Origin: Bermanella sp049115935
GTDB taxonomy: Bacteria; Pseudomonadota; Gammaproteobacteria; Pseudomonadales; Oceanobacteraceae
Assembly (NCBI GenBank): GCA_049115935.1
Contig: JAGDZK010000005.1
Coordinates: forward strand, 81,006 to 145,005
Direction of reading: 5' to 3'
Length of the DNA: 64,000 bases
A program made the position numbers and the translations under genes. Positions 26,114 through 35,054 of the stretch are shown here, piece by piece. Each line of letters starts with the position of its first letter. Positions within the stretch are counted from its first letter, which is position 1. Under the pieces are notes generated by a model. The model did not search any database. It saw nothing but the letters and a program-made list of their open reading frames with translations, and was not told where the DNA came from.

Positions 26114-26177
26114 GGTCAAATTCGGCCAACTGTGTGACAAATAAACATTTGACCTGTAGAGTAATAACTCTAATAAT
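26114..26177 (+). promoter_or_regulatory. Promoter with palindromes upstream of the aldehyde dehydrogenase operon
   Basis: TTGACC (26149-26154) and AATAAT (26172-26177) are 17 bases apart, a good sigma70 promoter 42 bases before the operon start. The spacer holds the perfect palindrome AGAGTAATAACTCT (26158-26171). A wider inverted repeat, GGTCAAAT (26114-26121) and ATTTGACC (26147-26154), covers the -35. Either could be the operator for the divergent TetR protein. This is inferred from position and symmetry. Confidence 0.6.
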
Positions 26178-26219
26178 AACCAAAATTCGCTACATTGCCC
26201 ACTATAAGAGGATACTTGT

Positions 26220-27662
26220 ATGGTCGCCACCGCTGCTCAAATGAATGACGAACAAGCACAAATTGCATATCTGCATGATGTTTTTGCTAAACAAAAAGCC
26301 GCTTACGCCAATGCGCCATACCTAAGTGTGCAGCAACGTCGTCAAGACCTAGACAAGCTTTCTTCTATTTTGCGCGAATACAAAGACGAACTGGCTGAGG
26401 CCATGAACACCGATTTTAGCTGCCGCTCGAAAGATGAGACCTTGCTGGCTGAGATCATGGTGACCCTTGAAGGCATCAAATATAACCGTAAAAATTTAAA
26501 AAAATGGATGAAACCCAGCCGCCGTCATGTGGGCATGTTGTTTGCGCCAGCTTCTAATAAAGTGCATTACCAACCTAAGGGTGTAATCGGCATCATGGTG
26601 CCATGGAATTACCCAATTCAATTAGCCGCAGCTCCTCTTGCAGCGGCACTGGCGGCCGGTAACCGCGCGGTGATTAAATTATCTGAGTTCACACCGGCCA
26701 CCAATGCAGTCATGCAGCGCATGTTTGCATCCGCCTTTAATGAAGACCAAGTGGCCCTTGTGTTAGGTGAAGCACAAGTGGGGGCTGAATTTTCTAACCT
26801 GCATTGGGATCACTTATTGTTTACCGGCTCAACTGCGGTTGCCCGCCATGTGATGAGTGCCGCTGGTAAAAACCTTGTGCCAGTTACACTTGAACTGGGT
26901 GGCAAAAGCCCATGTATCATTACCGACAAAGCGTCATTAAAAGGGGCCGCTGAAAGTATTATTTTTGGTAAGGCCACCAACGCAGGTCAAACCTGTATCG
27001 CACCGGATTATGTATTGTGCCCTGCCAACATGGTGGATGATTTAAAAGCACAATTAACAGCGGCCTATAAAAAATCATTCCCTACCCTGCGTGATAACAA
27101 TGACTACACCGCCATAGTGAATGAACGTCAGTTTAATCGCTTGCAAGGTTACTTAAGTGACGCAAAAGAAAAAGGCGCCAACGTTGAGCCTCTTAATAAT
27201 GCCAACGAAGATTTCACCGGCACCCGTAAAATTCCATTAACACTATTAACCCAAACCACGGATGACATGGTGGTGATGCAGGATGAAATTTTTGGCCCGC
27301 TGTTGCCAATTTTAACCTACAACAATTTAAACGAAGCACTGGATTACATTAACGCACACCCTCGCCCGCTCGCGTTATATTTATTTAGCCATAACAGCAA
27401 TGAGCAAGAATACGTATTAGAAAATACTCACGCAGGTGGTGTGGCCATTAATGATTGCTTAACCCACATAGCCCAAGACGATATGCCGTTTGGTGGTGTC
27501 GGTGATTCTGGTATTGGCGCTTACCACGGTAAAGAAGGTTTCTTATCGTTAAGTCATGCTAAGTCTGTGCATAAAAAAGGTCGCTTCAATAGTGGCAAAT
27601 TTATTCACGCACCTCACGGTCGCTTAGTGCACCGCTTAATTTATAAATTCATTATTCGTTAA
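26220..27662 (+). CDS. Aldehyde dehydrogenase, coniferyl-aldehyde-dehydrogenase type
   Basis: A 480-residue NAD(P)-dependent aldehyde dehydrogenase. VMVPWNYPIQLA-like cofactor-binding sequence, the catalytic base region LELGGKSPCII, and the catalytic cysteine in NAGQTCIAPDY are present. The C-terminus is basic and hydrophobic (HRLIYKFIIR), which could attach it to the membrane like some fatty aldehyde dehydrogenases. It is closest in type to CalB/YwdH-like enzymes. With the GMC oxidoreductase downstream it would oxidise an alcohol to an acid in two steps. The substrate is unknown. Confidence 0.88.
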   Translation: MVATAAQMNDEQAQIAYLHDVFAKQKAAYANAPYLSVQQRRQDLDKLSSILREYKDELAEAMNTDFSCRSKDETLLAEIMVTLEGIKYNRKNLKKWMKPSRRHVGMLFAPASNKVHYQPKGVIGIMVPWNYPIQLAAAPLAAALAAGNRAVIKLSEFTPATNAVMQRMFASAFNEDQVALVLGEAQVGAEFSNLHWDHLLFTGSTAVARHVMSAAGKNLVPVTLELGGKSPCIITDKASLKGAAESIIFGKATNAGQTCIAPDYVLCPANMVDDLKAQLTAAYKKSFPTLRDNNDYTAIVNERQFNRLQGYLSDAKEKGANVEPLNNANEDFTGTRKIPLTLLTQTTDDMVVMQDEIFGPLLPILTYNNLNEALDYINAHPRPLALYLFSHNSNEQEYVLENTHAGGVAINDCLTHIAQDDMPFGGVGDSGIGAYHGKEGFLSLSHAKSVHKKGRFNSGKFIHAPHGRLVHRLIYKFIIR

Positions 27663-27680
27663 GCGATCAAACAGCCCACT

Positions 27681-28226
27681 ATGAATAGACGTGATTTTTT
27701 AAAACTCTCTGCCGCAGGTTCTGCGGCACTGACGGCAACAGCATTCACAGCAACCTTATCCGGTTGCTCTGAATCATTACCAAGCAATGGCCAATGGAAA
27801 GTACTGCGCGAAAAAGACCGTATTTTTTTAAGCGCTGTGGCCCCCGTTATGCTCAAGGGCAGCCTGCCTAAAGAGAGCCAAGCTCGTCAGCAAGGCATCA
27901 ATATCATGTTAAAAAACATTGATGTGGGTATTTCAAAACTTGGGCCCCATAACAGCAAACAAATTTCTGATTTATTTACCTTACTGAATTTTGGTTTAAG
28001 CCGCGGCTTAACCACAGGTGTGTGGAGCAGTTGGGAAAACGCATCTGAAGCTGAAATAGAAAACTTCTTGAATCGTTGGCGCGACAGTTCCGTCAGCTTG
28101 TTTAACATGGCTTATAACGGTTTAAACAAACTCATGTGCGCCACCTGGTTTGGCCAAAGTGCCGCTTGGAAAAATGTTGGGTACCCAGGCCCTTTGTACC
28201 CTGATGTATTAATTACCAAATCTTAA
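27681..28226 (+). CDS. Tat-exported lipoprotein, accessory to the GMC oxidoreductase
   Basis: A 181-residue protein with a twin-arginine signal (MNRRDFLKLSAAGSAAL) ending in a lipobox-like LSGC. It has one compact helical domain and resembles the small third subunits (gluconate 2-dehydrogenase subunit 3-like) that accompany membrane GMC dehydrogenases. It lies between the aldehyde dehydrogenase (18-base gap) and the GMC gene (26-base gap). A role in exporting or anchoring the dehydrogenase is inferred from this context. Confidence 0.75.
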   Translation: MNRRDFLKLSAAGSAALTATAFTATLSGCSESLPSNGQWKVLREKDRIFLSAVAPVMLKGSLPKESQARQQGINIMLKNIDVGISKLGPHNSKQISDLFTLLNFGLSRGLTTGVWSSWENASEAEIENFLNRWRDSSVSLFNMAYNGLNKLMCATWFGQSAAWKNVGYPGPLYPDVLITKS

Positions 28227-28252
28227 CGATTCACTTGGCGGATAATAATTAA

Positions 28253-29845
28253 ATGGCCATTCCTGATATTTTTAAACAACGTGCCCAAAATGAAAATTGG
28301 GACATCACCGACGCTGCCAAACTCCAAACCCAGCAAACCATTGAAGCGGATGTAATCATTATTGGTACCGGTGCAGGCGGTGGCGTCAGCGCCGAAGTAT
28401 TAAGCCAAGCCGGTTTAAATGTGGTGATGATTGAAGAGGGTGGTTTGTTCACCTCTGATAATTTCAACATGGATGAGATACAAGCCTACGGCGATCTTTA
28501 CCAAGAAGGGGCTGGGCGCACCACCAAAGATGGTGCCATTAGTATTTTCCAGGGCCGCGCTGTGGGCGGCACCACTGTGGTTAATTGGACATCCAGCTTT
28601 CGCACTCCTAACCACACGCTCAACCACTGGCAACAGCATCACGGCGTTGCCGGTTTTAGCCCTGAAGACATGGCACCTTACTTTGAGCAAATGGAAACAC
28701 GCTTAAACGTCGCCAAGTGGGCCATGCCACCTAATGCAAACAATGACACCTTAAAACGCGGTTGCGAAGCAAATCAATGGAGCTGGGCGGTGATACCCCG
28801 CAATGTAGCAGGCTGCTGGGATTTAGGTTACTGCGGCACAGGCTGCCCAACCAACGCCAAACAAAGCATGCTGGTTACCACCGTGCCCGAGGCCCTTAAA
28901 AACGGCGCGAAACTGTTTTATCGCTGTAGCGCGGATCGCATTGTATTTTCTGAACACAAAGCGGAATCCGTTGAATGTTTGGCCCTAGCAGATGACGGCA
29001 AAACCCCAACCGGAGTGCGCTTGAGTTTTAAAGCGCCGCACATCGTCTTAGCAGGCGGTGCCATCAACAATCCGGGGTTATTGCTGCGATCAAACGCACC
29101 GGATCCACACAAACGCATTGGTAAGCGCACCACCATTCATCCTGTAAACGCCAGCCTTGCTAAAATGGGCTCAGCGGTAAATGCATTTTATGGCGCGCCC
29201 CAAAGTATTTATTCAGATCATTTTCAGTGGAATACCGATGGTGACATGGGCTTTAAACTGGAAGTGCCCCCTATGCAACCCGCCATGGGCGCACAGATTG
29301 TGGGCTTTCATGGTTTGAAACTCACCCAAACCATGGAAGAACTGCCTAACCTGCAAGGCACCATTGCACTGCTGCGTGACGGCTTTCACGAACAAAGCCA
29401 AGGGGGCACGGTTGAACTGGACAGCGGTGGCAAACCCATCTTGGATTACCCACTGACTGACTATATTTGGCAGGGCTTGCGTAAAGCCCATCATGTGATG
29501 GCCGAAGCGCAATTTGCCGCAGGTGCTAACAGTGTCATGCCTTTACACCACGACGCGACGTTTTATAAGTCTTTAAGTGAATGCAAGACGGCCATTGATT
29601 CGCTCCCCCAAGAATTACATCGCCAACGTTTAATGACGGCCCATTTAATGGGTGGCTGCATCATGGGGGAAGACATGGGTGAATCTGTGATCAACAGCCA
29701 AGGGCGTTTTCACCATGCTGATAACCTGTATGTCATTGATGGCTCTGCATTTCCAACCAGTATTGGTGCCAACCCTCAGCTATCCATTTATGGTCTAGCC
29801 CTTAAACAATCCAGCCAATTGGCCGCTAAAATCAAACAAGGCTAA
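28253..29845 (+). CDS. GMC family FAD-dependent alcohol oxidoreductase
   Basis: A 530-residue glucose-methanol-choline family flavoprotein. The FAD dinucleotide fold is VIIIGTGAGGGVSAEVL (about residues 33-49), and the GGTTVVNWTSSFRTP segment matches the family. Near the C-terminus, TAHLMGGCIMG and SIGANPQLSIYGLA carry the active-site region. It has no signal peptide of its own and might be exported with the Tat partner. The likely reaction is oxidation of a primary alcohol to the aldehyde used by the upstream dehydrogenase; long-chain or aromatic substrates are both possible. Confidence 0.88.
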   Translation: MAIPDIFKQRAQNENWDITDAAKLQTQQTIEADVIIIGTGAGGGVSAEVLSQAGLNVVMIEEGGLFTSDNFNMDEIQAYGDLYQEGAGRTTKDGAISIFQGRAVGGTTVVNWTSSFRTPNHTLNHWQQHHGVAGFSPEDMAPYFEQMETRLNVAKWAMPPNANNDTLKRGCEANQWSWAVIPRNVAGCWDLGYCGTGCPTNAKQSMLVTTVPEALKNGAKLFYRCSADRIVFSEHKAESVECLALADDGKTPTGVRLSFKAPHIVLAGGAINNPGLLLRSNAPDPHKRIGKRTTIHPVNASLAKMGSAVNAFYGAPQSIYSDHFQWNTDGDMGFKLEVPPMQPAMGAQIVGFHGLKLTQTMEELPNLQGTIALLRDGFHEQSQGGTVELDSGGKPILDYPLTDYIWQGLRKAHHVMAEAQFAAGANSVMPLHHDATFYKSLSECKTAIDSLPQELHRQRLMTAHLMGGCIMGEDMGESVINSQGRFHHADNLYVIDGSAFPTSIGANPQLSIYGLALKQSSQLAAKIKQG

Positions 29846-29854
29846 AATGTGTCA

Positions 29855-29881
29855 CGGTACTCATTTGTTGAGTGCCGTGGC
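29855..29881 (+). other. Hairpin after the GMC operon
   Basis: An 11-bp stem CACGGTACTCA / TGAGTGCCGTG with one G-U pair follows the GMC gene stop. There is no T-tract, so terminator function is doubtful, but it separates the operon from coaD. Confidence 0.45.
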
Positions 29882-29929
29882 TAAATTGATTAACATGCCG
29901 CCCTAGTATCCCGCCCCAAGGCAGATTTC

Positions 29930-30409
29930 ATGATTAAAGTGATCTATCCCGGAACGTTTGACCCAATCACCAATGGTCACACCGACCTTATCGAACGCGC
30001 CGCGCGTATGTTCGATCATATTGTGGTTGCCGTTGCCGAGAGCCCAAACAAAAAACCTTTGTTTGACCTTGAGTTACGCTGCGAACTGGCACGTGAAGTA
30101 TTAAGCCACGTGAAAAACGTTGAAGTAGTCGGTTTTAACACGCTACTGGCGCATTTTGTAAAAGAACAAAACGCTCAAGTGTTATTACGAGGCCTGCGCG
30201 CCGTGTCTGACTTTGAATACGAATTTCAGCTAGCCAACATGAACCGTGCCCTAGCACCGGATGTTGAAACGGTATTTTTAACACCTGACGAGCGTCATTC
30301 GTACATCAGCTCAACGTTGATTCGTGAAATCGCCCGCTTAAATGGTGATGTGAAAAAATTTGTCCACCCTGTGGTAGAAAAACACCTGCTAGAGAAATTT
30401 GGCATCTAG
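29930..30409 (+). CDS. coaD: Phosphopantetheine adenylyltransferase
   Basis: A 159-residue enzyme for the penultimate step of coenzyme A synthesis. The nucleotidyltransferase motif YPGTFDPITNGH at the N-terminus and the ISSTLIRE motif near residue 128 are intact. Length is typical. It is followed by the ferredoxin gene, a common order in gammaproteobacteria. Confidence 0.96.
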   Translation: MIKVIYPGTFDPITNGHTDLIERAARMFDHIVVAVAESPNKKPLFDLELRCELAREVLSHVKNVEVVGFNTLLAHFVKEQNAQVLLRGLRAVSDFEYEFQLANMNRALAPDVETVFLTPDERHSYISSTLIREIARLNGDVKKFVHPVVEKHLLEKFGI

Positions 30410-30453
30410 CATTAAGCTGTTGTTTAGAGTCTTAAGATTCTAAGGAGTAAAAT

Positions 30454-30699
30454 ATGGCCTTAATCATTACCGATGATTGCATCAACTGTGACGTGTGCGA
30501 GCCTGAGTGCCCAAACGAAGCCATTAGTGAAGGGGATGAAATCTACGTCATCGACCCTAAAAAATGCACCGAATGTGTGGGTCACTACGATGAGCCTCAG
30601 TGCCAATTAGTCTGCCCAGTTGACTGCATCCCATTGGATCCTGACAACGAAGAGACTCAAGAAGAGTTGATGGAAAAATACGAAAAGCTAACAGCTTAA
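30454..30699 (+). CDS. YfhL-type 2[4Fe-4S] ferredoxin
   Basis: An 81-residue ferredoxin with two cluster motifs. The first is CINCDVCEPECP (Cys9, 12, 15, 19). The second begins CTEC (Cys38, Cys41), and after a longer insertion CQLVCPVDC supplies the rest, the spacing seen in YfhL/Alvin-type dicluster ferredoxins. It is acidic at the C-terminus. The redox partner is unknown. It follows coaD with a 44-base gap. Confidence 0.93.
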   Translation: MALIITDDCINCDVCEPECPNEAISEGDEIYVIDPKKCTECVGHYDEPQCQLVCPVDCIPLDPDNEETQEELMEKYEKLTA

Positions 30700-30701
30700 G
30701 G

Positions 30702-30742
30702 CGTTAGACGTTAGACGTTAGACGTTAGACGTTAGACGTTAG
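30702..30742. repeat. Tandem 7-bp repeat CGTTAGA x5.9
   Basis: Immediately after the ferredoxin stop there are five exact copies of CGTTAGA plus six bases of a sixth. It is too short for a CRISPR and lies outside coding sequence. Slippage could change its copy number between strains. Confidence 0.85.
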
Positions 30743-30751
30743 TAAAAATTG

Positions 30752-30783
30752 AAAACCGCTGGCTAAAACCAAGCGGTTTTTTT
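30752..30783 (+). terminator. Terminator after the ferredoxin gene
   Basis: AAAACCGCT and AGCGGTTTT form a 9-bp stem around a 13-base loop, followed by TTTTTA. It ends coaD-ferredoxin transcription. Confidence 0.85.
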
Positions 30784-30880
30784 ATGCCTGCTAAGTAAGA
30801 ATCACTATTCCATTCGTCATAACCTGACGTGCTCACATAATTATGCTTAGATAACGCCAGTTTCGCTTAAGGGATGCGCC

Positions 30881-32566
30881 ATGAAAATTATTACTACTCT
30901 CAGTATTTTGCTATTGCTGGTTGCCTGCAGTGATGACAAATCTACAACCTCTCAATCACATACTGGCGCGGTGGCATCCGCCCACCCATTAGCCACACAA
31001 GCAGGTATCGATATTTTAAACGCAGGCGGTAACGCCTTTGACGCAGCGGTTGCAACCGCCGCCGTTTTAGCCGTGGTAGAGCCTTACAGCGCCGGCATGG
31101 GCGGTGGTGGTTTTTGGTTGCTACATGATGCCAAGCAGCAAAAAAATATTTTTGTCGATGCCCGTGAAAAAGCACCATTACAGGCCCACCGCGATATGTA
31201 TTTAGATGATACTGGTAATATCATTCCAAAACTGTCCATTAACGGGCCCATGGCAGCGGCCATCCCAGGGCAAGCCGCCGCGTTTGCTCACCTAGCCAAA
31301 CAGTATGGCAAGTTACCCCTTAAAACGTCTTTAGCGAGCGCCATCAAAATTGCCAATAACGGTTTTGCCACCGATCACCACTACGCAAAACTGGCCGGTT
31401 ATCGTAAAGGTGCATTAAACCAATACCCAGCGGCTGCCAAAATATTTTTAGACAAGGGCCAAGTCCCGCAAACGGGTTACATCATTAAACAACCTGACTT
31501 AGCCAATACCTTACAAGCCATTGCCGAGAATGGTTTTGATGGCTTTTACAAAGGCAAAGTGGCCCAGCAATTAGTGAAACAAGTACAAAAAGACGGTGGC
31601 ATATGGCAACTGGCCGATTTAGAAAAATACACAGTGATCGAACGTGAGCCCATTGTTAGCCAGTATCAAAAACACACCATCATTAGTGCACCACCACCAA
31701 GCTCGGGCGGAATTGCCATCGCACAAATGTTAAATATGCTAGAAAGTCTTCAACCTGACCTAAACTGGAAAACACTCAACGAAGCCGATCAAGTGCATTT
31801 ATTAAGTGAGGTCATGCGTCGCGCCTATTTTGACCGCGCCCATTATTTGGGTGACCCAGATTTTGTAGATGTGCCGCAAGATACATTACTCAACAAAAGT
31901 TACAACGCCACACTGGCACAAACCATCGACATGGATAAAGCCACCGACAGTAAAACCCTAGGTAGCCAAGTACAATTACGAGAAGGTTTTCACACGACTC
32001 ATTTAAGTGCGCTTGATAAAGACGGTAACCGTGTCAGCGCCACATTAAGCATCAACTTACCTTTTGGTAGTGCATACCTTGCAAAAGGTACCGGTGTATT
32101 ACTGAATAATGAAATGGACGACTTTTCTTCTAAACCCGGCGTACCCAACGCTTATGGTTTAGTGGGCAACGAAGCCAACGCCATAGCCCCAGAAAAACGC
32201 CCTCTATCAAGCATGACCCCAAGCTTTGTTGAAAATGACAATCAAGTGGCCATCTTAGGCACACCCGGTGGTAGTCGAATTATTACTATGGTGTTTCTTG
32301 GTATGTTAGAACACTTACAAAATAAACCCGTTGAAAACTGGGTCGATAAAAAACGCTTTCATCACCAATATCTACCTGATGTGATTCAGCACGAGCCAGA
32401 TACATTCAGCGAAGACGTCAAACAAGCGTTGCAAGCAAAAGGCCATAAACTAAAAAATGTGGGTCGAAAATACGGCAATATGCAGGCTATTTTATTGGAT
32501 AAAACCAATAATCATGTGAGTGCCGCCGCTGATAAACGGGCCGTTGGCCATGCACAAATACAATAA
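30881..32566 (+). CDS. ggt: Gamma-glutamyltransferase, lipoprotein form
   Basis: A 561-residue self-processing N-terminal-nucleophile hydrolase that cleaves gamma-glutamyl bonds, for example of glutathione. The signal peptide ends in LVAC, a lipobox, so the enzyme is likely membrane-anchored rather than freely periplasmic. The autocleavage site is before Thr372 in GFHTTHLSALDKDGN, giving large and small subunits. The glycine-rich GMGGGGFWLL and the PLSSMTPSFV pocket are present. It is monocistronic or cotranscribed with the 18-base-distant ElyC-like gene. Confidence 0.93.
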   Translation: MKIITTLSILLLLVACSDDKSTTSQSHTGAVASAHPLATQAGIDILNAGGNAFDAAVATAAVLAVVEPYSAGMGGGGFWLLHDAKQQKNIFVDAREKAPLQAHRDMYLDDTGNIIPKLSINGPMAAAIPGQAAAFAHLAKQYGKLPLKTSLASAIKIANNGFATDHHYAKLAGYRKGALNQYPAAAKIFLDKGQVPQTGYIIKQPDLANTLQAIAENGFDGFYKGKVAQQLVKQVQKDGGIWQLADLEKYTVIEREPIVSQYQKHTIISAPPPSSGGIAIAQMLNMLESLQPDLNWKTLNEADQVHLLSEVMRRAYFDRAHYLGDPDFVDVPQDTLLNKSYNATLAQTIDMDKATDSKTLGSQVQLREGFHTTHLSALDKDGNRVSATLSINLPFGSAYLAKGTGVLLNNEMDDFSSKPGVPNAYGLVGNEANAIAPEKRPLSSMTPSFVENDNQVAILGTPGGSRIITMVFLGMLEHLQNKPVENWVDKKRFHHQYLPDVIQHEPDTFSEDVKQALQAKGHKLKNVGRKYGNMQAILLDKTNNHVSAAADKRAVGHAQIQ

Positions 32567-32584
32567 TTAAAGATTATAATTACA

Positions 32585-33337
32585 ATGTTAGAACTTGGTT
32601 TTTTCATTAAAAAAATAATCGCTTTTTGGTTAATGCCATTGAGCATGGTTATTTTATTACTTTGTGTGTCTGTTTTTTTCTTATGGAAAAAACCACACTC
32701 ATCCATTGGAAAAATAGCCGCAAGCAGTGCACTGATTTTATTATTAATATTTAGCTGGAATCCAATCTCAATACCTATGTTGAGAAGTATTGAACAAACT
32801 AATATTCCTTTTGATATAAATACACCGGTTGAATATGTAGTTGTATTAGGTAATAAAGCTACAAGCGATCCAACCATTCCACTAAACAGCCACCTATCCA
32901 GCTCTGCCACCGCGCGCTTACTTGAGGGTTTACGCATTTTAAATGTTAACCCCACTGCTCAATTAATTGTTACCGGTTACGCAGGCAACAACACAAAAAG
33001 CAGCGCACAAGTGTATAAAGAAGTGGCCATCAGTTTAGGTATTAAACCTGAACGCATCACCGCCATTGATTGGCCAAAAGATACCGAAGAAGAAGCACAA
33101 GCCGTCAAACAAATCGTCAAGGATCAGCCCACTGCCATTGCTACCAGTGCCAGCCATATGCCCAGAGCGATAGAGTTTTTTTATCAGCAGAATATTCACG
33201 CCATTGCCGCTCCCACTTTTTATCTTGGCAAGCAAACAGAAAAAATAGATTGGCGATTTGATGCGGCAGGATTATTAAAATCAGAACGGACTATTTACGA
33301 ATATATTGGCCAACTATGGCAATGGCTCAAACACTAG
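32585..33337 (+). CDS. ElyC/YdcF-like DUF218 membrane protein
   Basis: A 250-residue protein with two N-terminal transmembrane helices (about 12-32 and 40-58) followed by a periplasmic DUF218 domain with YVVVLGNKATSD, IVTGYAGNN and the PKDTEEEAQAVKQ segment. This is the layout of ElyC, an envelope biogenesis factor linked to peptidoglycan assembly at low temperature in E. coli. The name is given by family only. It follows ggt closely. Confidence 0.82.
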   Translation: MLELGFFIKKIIAFWLMPLSMVILLLCVSVFFLWKKPHSSIGKIAASSALILLLIFSWNPISIPMLRSIEQTNIPFDINTPVEYVVVLGNKATSDPTIPLNSHLSSSATARLLEGLRILNVNPTAQLIVTGYAGNNTKSSAQVYKEVAISLGIKPERITAIDWPKDTEEEAQAVKQIVKDQPTAIATSASHMPRAIEFFYQQNIHAIAAPTFYLGKQTEKIDWRFDAAGLLKSERTIYEYIGQLWQWLKH

Positions 33338-33510
33338 CTCTGTGCAGCGTCTGTTTTTTCATAACTATAGGCTATATAAGAAAGGCTCTTTGGAGCCTAG
33401 CATTGTTAAAAGAAAGGAGTTTGTGCACTGGCTCCCAAGCTAGGAGAAAACAACTACTAAATCAGCGCTCTTAGATTACATTGAATATATCAAGACAGCA
33501 GAGCAAGAAG

Positions 33511-33669
33511 ATGAAAACAACACTCTTATTCATACTTATGGCCTGCCTATTTGGGTGTCATCACAACACCCAACCACAGGTTAACGCTGATCTCTCAACA
33601 AACCAGCCATCAAAACATATACAGGCAAATCCTGAGTCCTTAATGGCTGATTTCGCTCACCGTTATTAA
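33511..33669 (+). CDS. Small predicted lipoprotein
   Basis: A 52-residue ORF with a short signal peptide and lipobox (LLFILMACLFGC) followed by a polar tail rich in Q, N and P. I chose the ATG at 33511 because AAGAAG precedes it and it starts the signal peptide; an upstream in-frame ATG at 33481 is possible. Function is unknown. It is convergent with the outer-membrane-type protein, only 6 bases apart. Confidence 0.5.
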   Translation: MKTTLLFILMACLFGCHHNTQPQVNADLSTNQPSKHIQANPESLMADFAHRY

Positions 33670-33675
33670 AACCGA

Positions 33676-34290
33676 TTAATTGGTTTGAAAGGTAAATATC
33701 AAACCAATATTATTGCTCAGGTCACCACTTAGATAACTTGAATAGCTCAAGTCCATCCAGAATTTATCATTGATTTGATAGCCAATTCTTGGTTTAAAAT
33801 ACATCCCCGCATCCATATCAATCTCTTCTTCTGGACAATTACTGCAATTATCTACCGATCTATCGGCACTTATTTTTTCAAAGCCCATCAAAAGATCTAA
33901 ATTTATTTTTTCAATAATGTGGCGATAACCTGCTTCAAAATAAAAATTAATACCGCCTGCTTCTGCTTTTTTTGTCGTGTTGCCACCACCCACTCTCATT
34001 ACATCCACATCATATGAGCCGTGATCATCCATGATTAATATGCCTAAACCGGCTCCAATCAAAATATTAGATTTCTTACCTTGCCAAAACAAACTAGCGC
34101 TTTGCATGCTATCGCCAATATAATTATCTGCAGCCACCTCTTCATCAATGGACATGGTTTGCAATGAAACACCCCAAGTATGATGATCCAGAGGGTTGGA
34201 TTTTTTAGTAGAAGGTTCCGCTACTTGATCGACTGCAAAAGATGAAAAAGAGGCAGCCAGTAACGTGCACGCAAGGAATATAGGTTTCAT
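33676..34290 (-). CDS. Outer membrane beta-barrel-like protein
   Basis: A 204-residue protein with a signal peptide (ending SFSSFAVD) and alternating amphipathic strands, for example FYFEAGYRHI and KFWMDLSYSSYLSGDL, with GLIFTFQTN at the end. This fits a small eight-stranded outer-membrane barrel. A cysteine pair (NCSNCPEEE) sits in a predicted loop. No specific family is recognised. Confidence 0.65.
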   Translation of the reverse strand: MKPIFLACTLLAASFSSFAVDQVAEPSTKKSNPLDHHTWGVSLQTMSIDEEVAADNYIGDSMQSASLFWQGKKSNILIGAGLGILIMDDHGSYDVDVMRVGGGNTTKKAEAGGINFYFEAGYRHIIEKINLDLLMGFEKISADRSVDNCSNCPEEEIDMDAGMYFKPRIGYQINDKFWMDLSYSSYLSGDLSNNIGLIFTFQTN

Positions 34291-34359
34291 TGTTGTTTGT
34301 TTCTAAGTTGATTTTTTGGCGCGCAATAATATCAGACTAAACAGATAAAGGGGAAACGA

Positions 34360-35052
34360 TTAAACCAGCTCTCGAATGTGCTGAATGATTAGATCAGGGT
34401 CAAAGGTTTGTGCCCATGGACGAGTGCCATCTTGTAACCAAACCGTTTTCATTCCCACATCATATGCACCTTGCATGTCATGCACAGGATGATCACCCAC
34501 ATGCAATACTTGCTCAGCTGAACAACCTAAACGCTCAAGTGCATGATTAAAAATATCAGGGTGAGGTTTTGGGCGGACAAATGATTCGGCCTGCAAGCAA
34601 AAATCAAAAATATGCCCTAAGCCGGTTTTATGAATATCCGCATTACCATTTGTAATAGCAATCAGTTGATAATTTTTTTTCAATTCATTCAAAGTTTCAT
34701 CTACATCATCAAATAATACGACGTTTTGGCGAGCCTCATAAAACGCATTAAAACATTGTTGGGCTAACTGCTGTGTTTGTGCATAACCAAACTCGGCAAA
34801 CAAGGCGTGCAAAAATTGCTGACGAGCCAGACTAATTTTATTACTCAGATGAGGATTCGATTTTAAAAATTGAAATTTTTTATCGTGCAGTTGCGTTTGT
34901 GATAACTGAGACAAGACTTGCGGCGTATTTTCTGCCATCCAGTCAAGCATGACTTGTTCGGCGTGAAGAATCACTTGATGACCACTCCACAAGGTATCAT
35001 CCAAATCAAAACTGATGACTTTAACGCCTTGAGGAATGAGAATATCTGACAT
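34360..35052 (-). CDS. HAD family hydrolase, YigB-like
   Basis: A 230-residue haloacid dehalogenase-superfamily phosphatase. Motif I is SFDLDDTLW, motif II is IAITNGN, and motif III/IV is HVGDHPVHDMQGA. It resembles YigB, which dephosphorylates FMN and similar small phosphates, and its position at the end of the dapF-DUF484 cluster supports that. It begins 2 bases after the DUF484 stop, where xerC would normally intervene. Confidence 0.88.
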   Translation of the reverse strand: MSDILIPQGVKVISFDLDDTLWSGHQVILHAEQVMLDWMAENTPQVLSQLSQTQLHDKKFQFLKSNPHLSNKISLARQQFLHALFAEFGYAQTQQLAQQCFNAFYEARQNVVLFDDVDETLNELKKNYQLIAITNGNADIHKTGLGHIFDFCLQAESFVRPKPHPDIFNHALERLGCSAEQVLHVGDHPVHDMQGAYDVGMKTVWLQDGTRPWAQTFDPDLIIQHIRELV

Positions 35053-35054
35053 AA

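Noticed and set aside
30702..30742. Possible CRISPR-like direct repeats
   Set aside because: The unit is only 7 bp with no spacers, and no cas genes are present.
32512..32955. A 147-codon minus-strand ORF over the ggt/ElyC-like junction
   Set aside because: Antisense to two well-supported genes, and no start signals.
33413..33450. Possible GTG-started small ORF after AAAGGAG
   Set aside because: It stops after six codons.
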